From Clostridiales bacterium (lineage in GTDB: Bacteria; Bacillota; Clostridia; Peptostreptococcales; Acidaminobacteraceae), in the NCBI GenBank assembly GCA_016933835.1, contig JAFGAC010000084.1:1-38084 (forward strand): 38,084 nt of DNA, in the 5' to 3' direction. A model generated the notes under the pieces. It saw nothing but the letters and a program-made list of their open reading frames with translations. It had not been told where the DNA came from and ran no database searches. This document shows, piece by piece, positions 8,052 to 15,696 of the stretch; position 1 is the stretch's first letter; the number at the start of each line of letters is the position of its first letter. The translations under genes and the position numbers were made by a program.

Positions 8052-9074
8052 TTAATCAACTTTAATCAAATTGTATGACATAGTGCCAAGGCCGATTTTT
8101 TCAGCATGCAGCAATGATGCTCTGCCTTTTTCGAACAGTTTTTTTCCTGCTTTCTGTTGAAGAACTTCCAAACAAGCAGTATCCATAGCTACAGGATCTG
8201 TTCCTGCAAATACGCCTATATCACTTGTGATTGGTGTCATAGCTTGTCCCATGCAATCACATTCTTTCGTTATGTTGACAAGAAATGAAACATAAAGGTT
8301 TTCTTTGCCAAGTTGGGCAGCATAGGCATATTCAGATATCTTTTCATAGAAATTTGTGGCATTCCACTGATTTCTGATGGCACCTTCAGGACAAACAGCG
8401 ATACACCCTGCGCAACCAATGCATTTGCCTGAATCTATGACTGCAGTGCCATCCATTGTGATGGCGTTGAAATCACATTTTTCTATACATAAACCACATG
8501 AAATACAATTATTTTCGTTGACGACAGGAGAAATACCAGAGTGTTGTGCCAGTTTACCGCCTCTTGAAGCAAAACCCATGGCCAATTGTTTTAAAGAACC
8601 ACCGAATCCAGCCATTTCATGGCCTTTGAAGTGGCTTGTAACTAAAAATTTATTATACTTTGAAAATTCCTTTCCAATCATGCTTTTTTTGAAAAACTCC
8701 TTATTGATGACTATTTCATCAAATTCAGTGCCAGTTTCGCCATCTGCGATGACTACTGGAATTTGAGTGAATCCGTGTTCTTTCGCAAGTTTTATGTGAC
8801 TTGTCGATGTTGTTCTTGAACCTCTATAGAGCACGTTTGTTTCAATAAAAAATGGGGAGGAACCTTTTTCCTTGAGATAATCGATAATAGGATTGTATGT
8901 TAGCGCAGGAATAAAAGTGACATTGCCTTTTTCACCGAAGTGAACTTTGATTGGCATATTCTTATCGAAAAAATAATCATTTTCCTTTTCAATTTTCTTC
9001 AGCAGTTCAAGGGCGATTTGCCCTAGTTCTTCAAAATTTCCACCGCAATTTTCTTTATAATATACATTGCTCAT
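8052..9074 (-). CDS. DUF362 domain protein with two 4Fe-4S clusters
   Basis: A 340-residue protein: an N-terminal DUF362 region (about 35-185), a bacterial ferredoxin-like insert, and a C-terminal tail that resumes the DUF362 fold (GVFAGTDPVAMDTACLEVLQ). Two complete 4Fe-4S motifs are visible: C190, C193, C196, C200 and C218, C221, C224, C228. It is presumably a cytosolic redox protein; the partner and reaction are unknown. Such proteins are frequent in strict anaerobes. The start is ATG 9074 with AAGGATG upstream on the minus strand. It is convergent with the aminotransferase and divergent from the HAD hydrolase gene, so probably monocistronic. Confidence 0.88.
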   Translation of the reverse strand: MSNVYYKENCGGNFEELGQIALELLKKIEKENDYFFDKNMPIKVHFGEKGNVTFIPALTYNPIIDYLKEKGSSPFFIETNVLYRGSRTTSTSHIKLAKEHGFTQIPVVIADGETGTEFDEIVINKEFFKKSMIGKEFSKYNKFLVTSHFKGHEMAGFGGSLKQLAMGFASRGGKLAQHSGISPVVNENNCISCGLCIEKCDFNAITMDGTAVIDSGKCIGCAGCIAVCPEGAIRNQWNATNFYEKISEYAYAAQLGKENLYVSFLVNITKECDCMGQAMTPITSDIGVFAGTDPVAMDTACLEVLQQKAGKKLFEKGRASLLHAEKIGLGTMSYNLIKVD

Positions 9075-9205
9075 TAAGCCACATCCTTATTTTCTTAATA
9101 CTCTCATGATAATACAATTTAATGAATATGTGAAATGATTCATTAAAAAATAAAAATGTGTTATCATAAAATTATTGTAATATATGATAATAGAAGGAGT
9201 TTTTT

Positions 9206-9907
9206 ATGAAAGCAATATTTTTTGACTTGGATGGAACACTTTTACCAATGGATACAGATAAATTTATGAAAATGTATTTTCATGAAATGTCCAAAGTGTT
9301 TACGGGTGTAATGGAACCGAAGGAATTGCTTGAAAATGTCATGTCTGCTACAAATAGCATGGTAAAAGATTTAACAGATAGAAGCAATGAAGAAGTTTTT
9401 ATGGCTGCTTTTGAGGAAAAAATTGATGGAAACATTGAAAAATATCGTGCATTATGGGATGAATTTTATCAAACGGGCTATAAGAATGTTAGAAATTCTT
9501 CATATGTCAGCCAACAAATGCAAGAATCGATTGCTATACTGAAGAAAAAAGGTTATCGATTGATTATAGCGACAAATCCACTTTTTCCTAAAGATGCAAT
9601 ACTGCAAAGAATAGAATGGGCAGGTGTATCTGCAGATGATTTTGAATATATCAGTTCCTTTGAGCAGAATCATTACTGCAAGCCACAATTGTCTTTTTAC
9701 AATGAAATCTTGGAAAGTTTGAATCTTGAAGCAGAAGATTGTCTGATGGTTGGAAATGACGTGCAGGAAGATATGATTGTTTCGGCTATCGGCATGAAAA
9801 CTTATCTTATTGAAAATCATATGCAGCATAGAAACGAGAAGAAAATTGAAGTGGATTATAGAGGAGATTATGAAAGCTTTTTGAGCTTTGTAAAGGAAAT
9901 TTTGTAG
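9206..9907 (+). CDS. HAD-family hydrolase
   Basis: A 233-residue haloacid dehalogenase-superfamily hydrolase. Motif I is FFDLDGTLL with nucleophile D8 and acid/base D10. Motif II is near the IIATNPLF segment (residues about 119-127), the lysine of motif III is in CKPQLSFY, and motif IV is MVGNDVQEDM. A helical cap lies between motifs I and II, as in phosphatases of the phosphoglycolate type. The substrate is unknown; a small-molecule phosphatase is the likely role. AAGGAG lies upstream of the ATG. It is divergent from the DUF362 gene and convergent with proBA, with a bidirectional terminator between. Confidence 0.88.
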   Translation: MKAIFFDLDGTLLPMDTDKFMKMYFHEMSKVFTGVMEPKELLENVMSATNSMVKDLTDRSNEEVFMAAFEEKIDGNIEKYRALWDEFYQTGYKNVRNSSYVSQQMQESIAILKKKGYRLIIATNPLFPKDAILQRIEWAGVSADDFEYISSFEQNHYCKPQLSFYNEILESLNLEAEDCLMVGNDVQEDMIVSAIGMKTYLIENHMQHRNEKKIEVDYRGDYESFLSFVKEIL

Positions 9908-9917
9908 ATGCACAAAT

Positions 9918-9942
9918 AAAAGCCCACATGATGTGGGCTTTT
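9918..9942. terminator. bidirectional terminator between the HAD gene and proA
   Basis: AAAAGCCCACAT faces ATGTGGGCTTTT with a short ATGAT-type loop. The stem is flanked by A-rich sequence on the left and TTTTTT on the right, so it works in both directions. Confidence 0.9.
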
Positions 9943-9949
9943 TTACTGA

Positions 9950-11191
9950 TTATTTTCTGATTTGTCCAGAGCCGCGAACGACGTTTTTGATGGTAGTCAT
10001 CGCTTTTAGTCCCATCGGACCTCTTGCATGAAGTTTACTGGTGGAAATTCCTATTTCAGCACCGTAACCGAATTTTCCACCGTCGGTAAATCGTGTGGAT
10101 GCATTATGATAGACAGTTGAAGATGTAATTTGATTCAAGAAAAGTTCAGCATTATCAATATTTTTTGTAATGATCGACTCTGAATGGGAACTCGAGTACT
10201 TATTGATATGTTCAATGGCTTTTTCTGTATTATCGATGATGATTACCCCAAGAATAAAATCCAAGAACTCGTTATACAGTTCTTGATCGGTAATCAATTC
10301 AATGTCAGGGATTAGTGACTTGCTTTCAGGGCAACCTTTGAAGGAAACTCTGTCAGAAATTTTCTCATATAGCTTAGGTAAAAATTCATCAGCTATATTT
10401 TTGTGAATCAGAACTTTTTCAACTGAGTTGCAAACTGAAGGTCGCTGAACTTTTGCATTCTCGATGATGGCAATTGCCATAAGTTGATCTGCACTTTCAT
10501 CGACATAGATATGGCAATTGCCAGCACCTGTTTCAAGTACAGGGATCGTTGCATTGGCAACGACAGATTTGATTAATCTTGCGGAGCCACGTGGAATAAG
10601 AACATCCACATACTGATTCATTTGCATAAATTCCATTGTTGCCTCTCTATCAGTAGATTCGATAAGCTGAAGGAAATCTGGTGAATGGCCATTTTCTACA
10701 AGTGATTCTCTCATGATTTTCACAAGAGCAATGTTGGTATGAATGGCTTCTTTTCCGCCTTTCAATATAACTGTGTTTCCTGTTTTAATGCATATGGATG
10801 CGGCATCGACAGTAACATTGGGTCTGGATTCATAGATAATGCCTATAACACCTATTGGAACTCTTATCTGACTTATTTCAAGTCCTTCTGAAGTCATCCA
10901 TCTCGCATCAACTATGCCGACAGGATCTTCAAGTTCTGAAAGTTTGATGAGACTTTCTGCTATTTCATTGATGCGGTCGTCATTTAGCATCAATCGATCT
11001 TGCATAGATTCAGACATATTGCTTTTACGTGCCTCTTGCAGGTCTAAATCATTTGCTTTTAGAATTGTTGATTTATTGTTTTTAAGTGCATTGCTGAAAT
11101 TTCTCAAGATTATATTTTTCTTTTCCGTGCTTAGTTTTTGAAGATTATATGATGATAATTTTGAATTTTGACAAATTTTTTCTATATTCAT
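9950..11191 (-). CDS. proA: glutamate-5-semialdehyde dehydrogenase (gamma-glutamyl phosphate reductase)
   Basis: Second step of proline synthesis: NADPH reduction of gamma-glutamyl phosphate to glutamate-5-semialdehyde. The 413-residue length is typical. Visible features are the GVIGIIYESRPNVT segment (115-127), KGGKEA, the IPRGSARLI region (199-207) and the catalytic Cys254 in VQRPSVCNSVEKV. The C-terminus carries HNASTRFTDGG and GIST-KLHARGPMG, both family hallmarks. It follows proB with an 8-base gap, and its AGGAGG overlaps the proB stop codon (TAGGAGG), so translation is probably coupled. It ends at the shared terminator at 9918-9942. Confidence 0.97.
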   Translation of the reverse strand: MNIEKICQNSKLSSYNLQKLSTEKKNIILRNFSNALKNNKSTILKANDLDLQEARKSNMSESMQDRLMLNDDRINEIAESLIKLSELEDPVGIVDARWMTSEGLEISQIRVPIGVIGIIYESRPNVTVDAASICIKTGNTVILKGGKEAIHTNIALVKIMRESLVENGHSPDFLQLIESTDREATMEFMQMNQYVDVLIPRGSARLIKSVVANATIPVLETGAGNCHIYVDESADQLMAIAIIENAKVQRPSVCNSVEKVLIHKNIADEFLPKLYEKISDRVSFKGCPESKSLIPDIELITDQELYNEFLDFILGVIIIDNTEKAIEHINKYSSSHSESIITKNIDNAELFLNQITSSTVYHNASTRFTDGGKFGYGAEIGISTSKLHARGPMGLKAMTTIKNVVRGSGQIRK

Positions 11192-11199
11192 TGTTCCTC

Positions 11200-12009
11200 C
11201 TAAATGTTAAAGTATGTGCCGATGGATTTTCCCTCAAGGATATCATTAAGGATATTTTTGACGTTGCCATTGGCTATAACTGTTTTTGTATTGCTGAGCT
11301 TAGCTATTTTTACAGCTTCGATTTTTGTGCTCATGCCACCTGTTCCCATAATGTTATCTGTATCTTGAGCGAGACTTTCAATATATGGTGTCATTTCATC
11401 AACATAAGGTAAAAGTATGGCATCTGGATTATGTGTTGGATTGGCATCATAAAGACCATCGATATCGGATAGAATTATCAATAAATCTGCTTCCACAATA
11501 TTGGCAACTAGAGCTGAAAGCGTATCGTTGTCACCTACTTTTATTTCTTCTACAGCAACGGCATCGTTTTCGTTGACTATTGGGATGACATGGTATTTAG
11601 AAAGAGAGTCAAAAGTGTCCTTGCAGAGTTTACTTCTATTTTCTGATTGAAAATCTTCCTTTGTCAACAACACTTGGCCAATGTTTATACCATACTCTGA
11701 AAACATTTTCATATACATATGAATTAATATATTTTGTCCGATTGCAGCCATTGCCTGTTTGTCAGGCAGTGAGATGGAACGTTTATCAAGTCCGAGCTTT
11801 CCAAGTCCTGCTGCAATTGCACCAGAACTGACTAAGACCACATCAATGCCTTTATTGTGAAGATTTGCAATCTGCAGGACAATTGAATCAATTTTCTGCA
11901 GATTCAATTTTCCAGTTGCATGGGTCAAGCTGCTTGTTCCTACTTTGATTACAAGTTTTTTTGTTTTTTTTAATTCTGATCGGTTATTGTCAAAATGGTG
12001 AGGTGTCAT
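11200..12009 (-). CDS. proB: glutamate 5-kinase, short form without PUA domain
   Basis: First step of proline synthesis: ATP-dependent phosphorylation of glutamate. This 269-residue amino-acid-kinase-fold protein shows VIKVGTSSLT (residues about 20-29), VSSGAIAAGLG, NENDAVA, SDIDGLYDANP and GTGGMSTKIEA. The C-terminal PUA domain of E. coli ProB (367 residues) is absent, as in many Firmicutes, and its loss does not impair kinase activity in general. The start is ATG 12009, with AAGGAG 8 bases before it on the minus strand. It is the first gene of the proBA operon. Proline feedback is expected at the enzyme level and is not visible in the DNA. Confidence 0.96.
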   Translation of the reverse strand: MTPHHFDNNRSELKKTKKLVIKVGTSSLTHATGKLNLQKIDSIVLQIANLHNKGIDVVLVSSGAIAAGLGKLGLDKRSISLPDKQAMAAIGQNILIHMYMKMFSEYGINIGQVLLTKEDFQSENRSKLCKDTFDSLSKYHVIPIVNENDAVAVEEIKVGDNDTLSALVANIVEADLLIILSDIDGLYDANPTHNPDAILLPYVDEMTPYIESLAQDTDNIMGTGGMSTKIEAVKIAKLSNTKTVIANGNVKNILNDILEGKSIGTYFNI

Positions 12010-12022
12010 TGTGATTTCTCCT

Positions 12023-12045
12023 TGATTGATCGGCAGTGCCGGATC
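12023..12045 (-). other. hairpin in the proBA leader just before the ribosome binding site
   Basis: On the minus strand GATC-C-GGC pairs with GCC-GATC around an ACT loop, with one bulged C. It ends a few bases before AAGGAG. It could be a simple leader stem or an operator dyad; no T-box consensus is visible. Confidence 0.3.
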
Positions 12046-12064
12046 AAATGATTAATTTCTATCG

Positions 12065-12093
12065 ATTTTATCATGTTTTATTGGAAACGGCAA
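12065..12093 (-). promoter_or_regulatory. proB: sigma-A type promoter of proBA
   Basis: On the minus strand: TTGCCG as -35 (12088-12093), a 17-base spacer, TAAAAT as -10 (12065-12070). Transcription would start near 12058, giving a leader of about 50 bases that contains the hairpin at 12023-12045. Confidence 0.45.
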
Positions 12094-12231
12094 TAAATAT
12101 TAATGCGTATAAAGGCATATAAATACGTGAGTATTGATTGATATGAAAAGTATGAAAAGGGATATTTTTAAGAAATCATCAAGTGTGATATATTATATGA
12201 GAAAGAATAATTGATTGGAAAGGAATATATG

Positions 12232-14397
12232 ATGTCAAAAAGATTGATTTTAGCTGAAAAACCTTCAGTAGGTAAAGAAATTGCAAGAGTATTAAACTGT
12301 AAAGAATCCAGAAATGGCTATATAGAAGGGAAAGATGCCATAGTGACATGGGCATTTGGTCATCTTGTCACATTGGGAGACCCTGAAATATATGATGAAA
12401 AATATAAACACTGGGTATTGGAAGATCTTCCGATACTTCCAGACAAGCTGAAAACTGTGGTCATTGGTCAAACAGGAAAACAGTATCAGATTGTAAAAAG
12501 TTTGATGCTCAGAAACGATATCGATGAAATTGTAATTGCAACGGATGCAGGGAGAGAGGGTGAACTTGTTGCGCGTTGGATCATAGAAAAAGTGCATGTC
12601 AAGAAGCCGATTAAAAGGCTTTGGATTTCTTCTGTAACAGACCAGGCTATCAAAGAAGGTTTTAGACGTTTGAAGCCAGGAAAAGATTATGAGAATCTTT
12701 TTCAGGCAGCGACAGCGAGAGCTGAAAGTGATTGGCTTGTCGGCATCAATGGAACGCGTGCACTTACTACAAAATACAACGCACAGCTCAGTTTGGGCCG
12801 TGTTCAGACACCGACGCTGTCATTGATCAGTGATAGAGAAGAGGCAATAAGAAAATTCAAACCTGTTCCATTTTTTGGTGTGAAAATTTATGTCAAGGAA
12901 TTGGAATTCATATTAAAAATGAAAAATGGAGAATCACGCCTATTTGATGAAAAGAAAGCAGATGAAATCATTGCGGCAATCAAGGATAAAAAGGCGACAA
13001 TAAAGGCTGTTGATAAAAAACTGAAAAAGAATTATCCAGATAAACTTTATGATTTGACTACACTTCAAAGAGATGCATTCAATCGCTATGGTTATTCACC
13101 CAAAATGACATTGTCTTTTATGCAGCAGCTGTATGAACAACATAAGGCACTGACTTATCCGAGAACAGATTCTAGATATTTGACACAGGATATTGTAAGC
13201 TCTATTGGAGAACGATTGAAAGCAATACAGATCAATCCATATAGAAAATTTGCCTATGGTATTTTAAAGTCGCCAATTCGAGGCAGCAAGAGTTTTGTAG
13301 ATGATTCAAAAGTATCTGACCATCACGCCATCATACCTACAGAAGAAAGTGTATCTGCCAATGAACTCAGTTTTGATGAACGACGGATATATGAAATGGT
13401 GGTAAAAAGGTTTCTTGAAGTCTTGATGCCGCCGAGTGAATATGAAGAGACAAAAATGATTGTAACAATTGCTGGCTATGACTTTGAAACGATTTTCAAA
13501 AATATGAAAACTTTGGGATTCTTGGCATTGAGCAGTGAAATGGAAAAACATATAGAGGTACCTGATTATAAATTGAATCAGACACTTCCTGTGAGCTTGT
13601 GCAAAAAGACAAATGGGGAAACAAAACCGCCTGAATATTTCAATGAGGCATCTTTACTGGAAGCAATGGAGAACCCTTCTAAATACATTGATGAAGATAG
13701 AAAAGAATTGAAGAAAATCCTTTCAGAAACAGGAGGTCTCGGAACAGTGGCAACTCGTGCAGATATCATTGAGAAGCTGTATGGGACTAAATTGATGGAG
13801 AAAAAGGGAAAATCAATTAAAATGACTAAAAAGGGAAAACAATTATTGGATTTAGTGCCTGATGATTTAAAAAGTCCTATATTGACTGCACAATGGGAAA
13901 GAGACTTAAAGAAGATTGAAAATGGAACGTTGAATCGCAAAGTATTCATAAGCAAAATGGTGGATTATACCATTGAAATAGTTGGACAAATCAAGAAAGA
14001 TACAAAGAATTTCAAGCATGACAATTTGACTAATTCAAAGTGTCCGGAATGTGGGAAACCGATGATTTCTGTCGACAATAAAAATGGAAAGAGTCTAGTA
14101 TGCAGCGATAGGGAATGTGGTTACAGGGAACGAATTTCAAGGGTTACGAATGCACGTTGTCCAGAATGCCATAAAAAACTTGAATTGAGAGGTTCGAAAG
14201 ACAAGCAGATATTTGTATGTGTTTGTGGTTTCAAGGAAAATATGGCGGCATTTGAAAAAAGGAAAAAAGAGCGAGACAAGCAAGGTGGAAAGAAAGACTA
14301 TATCAATTATATGAACAATCAAAAGAAAAAAGCAAAAGAAGAACGGATAGAAGACAATCCTTTTGCCAAGGCCCTTGAAGGATTGAAATTTGATTAA
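12232..14397 (+). CDS. topB: DNA topoisomerase III (type IA)
   Basis: ATP-independent type IA topoisomerase acting on single-stranded and decatenation substrates. Toprim motifs are clear: LAEKPSVGKEIARVL with E9, and ATDAGREGE with D105. The catalytic tyrosine is Y309 in ALTYPRTDSRYL. After the catalytic core the C-terminus carries two zinc-ribbon modules, CPECGK...CSDRECGY and CPECHK...CVCGF, then a basic tail. Length is 721 residues from ATG 12232, which AAGGA at 12220-12224 serves with a 7-base spacer; ATG 12229 is the alternative. It is the TopB rather than TopA type, judging from the PSVGKEIA and DAGREGE forms. It stands alone with DUF4256 35 bases downstream. Confidence 0.96.
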   Translation: MSKRLILAEKPSVGKEIARVLNCKESRNGYIEGKDAIVTWAFGHLVTLGDPEIYDEKYKHWVLEDLPILPDKLKTVVIGQTGKQYQIVKSLMLRNDIDEIVIATDAGREGELVARWIIEKVHVKKPIKRLWISSVTDQAIKEGFRRLKPGKDYENLFQAATARAESDWLVGINGTRALTTKYNAQLSLGRVQTPTLSLISDREEAIRKFKPVPFFGVKIYVKELEFILKMKNGESRLFDEKKADEIIAAIKDKKATIKAVDKKLKKNYPDKLYDLTTLQRDAFNRYGYSPKMTLSFMQQLYEQHKALTYPRTDSRYLTQDIVSSIGERLKAIQINPYRKFAYGILKSPIRGSKSFVDDSKVSDHHAIIPTEESVSANELSFDERRIYEMVVKRFLEVLMPPSEYEETKMIVTIAGYDFETIFKNMKTLGFLALSSEMEKHIEVPDYKLNQTLPVSLCKKTNGETKPPEYFNEASLLEAMENPSKYIDEDRKELKKILSETGGLGTVATRADIIEKLYGTKLMEKKGKSIKMTKKGKQLLDLVPDDLKSPILTAQWERDLKKIENGTLNRKVFISKMVDYTIEIVGQIKKDTKNFKHDNLTNSKCPECGKPMISVDNKNGKSLVCSDRECGYRERISRVTNARCPECHKKLELRGSKDKQIFVCVCGFKENMAAFEKRKKERDKQGGKKDYINYMNNQKKKAKEERIEDNPFAKALEGLKFD

Positions 14398-14431
14398 TAG
14401 AAATATAAATACTTAATGAAGGGGGTGTAAC

Positions 14432-14998
14432 GTGAAAATCGAAAAAATGATATTATCTCTTGAGCAGTGTGAAAAAACAATAGCGATATTGAAGTCGCGT
14501 TTTGAGAAAAACATGAAGAACCATGAGAAAATAGAATGGTCTCACGTGCAATTGAAGTTAGAAAGCAATGCTGAAAAATTATGGTCTCTTTATCAAATGG
14601 AAATAACGGGTGGCGAACCGGATGTCATCGACTATGATAAAAAAACAGGAGAATACATCTTTTGTGATTTTTCAGTTGAAAGTCCTAAAGGACGTAGAAA
14701 TCTTTGCTATGACCAAGAAGCATTAGTTTCGAGAAAAGAGAATAAACCACAAGGCAGTGCAATTGGAATGGCGAATGATATGGGCATAGAAATTCTGACG
14801 GAAGTGCAGTATAGAGCATTGCAAAAATTAGGAGATTTTGATTCTAAAACATCGAGCTGGATTAAAACACCAGATAATATAAGAAAATTAGGTGGAGCCA
14901 TCTTTTGTGATCGTCGATACGATACAGTATTTGTATTCCATAATGGCGCTGAATCTTATTATGGTTCCAGAGGTTTCCGGGCTTTATTGAGAATTTAA
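14432..14998 (+). CDS. DUF4256 family protein
   Basis: A 188-residue soluble protein matching DUF4256 over its whole length. The conserved stretches are TGGEPDVIDYDKKTGEY, SPKGRRNLCYD, the KTSSWIKTP segment, GGAIFCDRRY and FHNGAESYYGSRGFR near the C-terminus. The function of the family is not known. GTG start at 14432, with AAGGGGG upstream. The spacing of 34 bases from topB with no terminator suggests co-transcription, which is not evidence of a shared role. The call to the family is from remembered conservation and is firm; nothing more can be said. Confidence 0.88.
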   Translation: MKIEKMILSLEQCEKTIAILKSRFEKNMKNHEKIEWSHVQLKLESNAEKLWSLYQMEITGGEPDVIDYDKKTGEYIFCDFSVESPKGRRNLCYDQEALVSRKENKPQGSAIGMANDMGIEILTEVQYRALQKLGDFDSKTSSWIKTPDNIRKLGGAIFCDRRYDTVFVFHNGAESYYGSRGFRALLRI

Positions 14999-15088
14999 GT
15001 CAAAAATTATTGTGAAATGGCTGCTATTGGATAGTGATTGTTCTAACAATATTAAAATAGAAATTCAATAGATAAATGGAGGATTTGA

Positions 15089-15493
15089 ATGGTGAAATTG
15101 GAAAACATGTTGAGAGAAAGTCGATTGGATTACTTCGGAGAAAGCAGACATAAGATCAATATTGATCAAGCAATGAAGCAGTATCAAATGGGAGAGGCTG
15201 TAATACTGGATGTTAGAACATCAGAAGAACTTGATTATATTCGATTTGGATTTGCCAGACATATACCGCTGCATGAATTGCCTGATAGAATGGACGAGAT
15301 AGACAGAGATAAAATGATTATTGTATTTTGCACATCGGCCAATAGGTCTGCAATAATCTACACATACTTGAAAACAAAGGATTATAATGCAAGAATACTA
15401 TCAAATCCCATCGAAGAAATTGCTGGTTACTTTAAACCTACGTATGTGTTGAACAATCATAAAAATGACTATACTGATCAATATGAAAAATAA
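15089..15493 (+). CDS. rhodanese-like domain protein
   Basis: A 134-residue single-domain rhodanese, residues about 22-118. The active-site loop is FCTSANRSA with C81, the position that carries the persulfide in sulfurtransferases, so it may be catalytic. The N-terminal CH2A-like DVRTSEELDYIRFGFARHIP is typical (residues 41-60). It probably acts in the cytosol on sulfide or thiosulfate sulfur; the acceptor is unknown. GGAGG precedes ATG 15089. It is isolated, with a weak hairpin after the stop. Confidence 0.88.
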   Translation: MVKLENMLRESRLDYFGESRHKINIDQAMKQYQMGEAVILDVRTSEELDYIRFGFARHIPLHELPDRMDEIDRDKMIIVFCTSANRSAIIYTYLKTKDYNARILSNPIEEIAGYFKPTYVLNNHKNDYTDQYEK

Positions 15494-15516
15494 TGGCCTA
15501 TAAGATTGCTCGCTCA

Positions 15517-15535
15517 CTATGATTTTTCATCATAG
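15517..15535 (+). terminator. weak hairpin after the rhodanese gene
   Basis: CTATGAT (15517-15523) pairs with ATCATAG (15529-15535) around TTTTC. There is no T-run after it, so termination is uncertain. Confidence 0.3.
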
Positions 15536-15594
15536 CTGAAAATCATGTAATTTGGAGTGTTGATGAAATTGTAAAGAGGTTGAATAGACCGATA

Positions 15595-15623
15595 TATACA
15601 AATATTATTTTCATATTTGTATA
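15595..15623. promoter_or_regulatory. 11-bp perfect inverted repeat overlapping the pckA promoter (candidate operator)
   Basis: TATACAAATAT (15595-15605) and ATATTTGTATA (15613-15623) are exact inverted copies with a 7-base centre. The right arm contains the putative -35 of the PEPCK gene. The position and symmetry suit a dimeric repressor or activator; it is too AT-rich and lacks a T-run to be a terminator. Confidence 0.5.
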
Positions 15624-15644
15624 GGAGATAATCCGTGTTATTAT
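15617..15644 (+). promoter_or_regulatory. promoter of the PEP carboxykinase gene
   Basis: TTGTAT (15617-15622), a 16-base spacer, then TATTAT (15639-15644), about 53 bases before the ATG at 15697. The -35 lies inside the right arm of the inverted repeat at 15595-15623. Confidence 0.45.
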
Positions 15645-15696
15645 GGCTTTGAGTACTAAATAATTGCTTTGAAAAATTTTGTGAGGTGAGATTTTT

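Noticed and set aside
8377-8766. Plus-strand frame of 129 codons opposite the DUF362 gene
   Set aside because: Its translation is the antisense of the ferredoxin cysteine motifs; no start signal.
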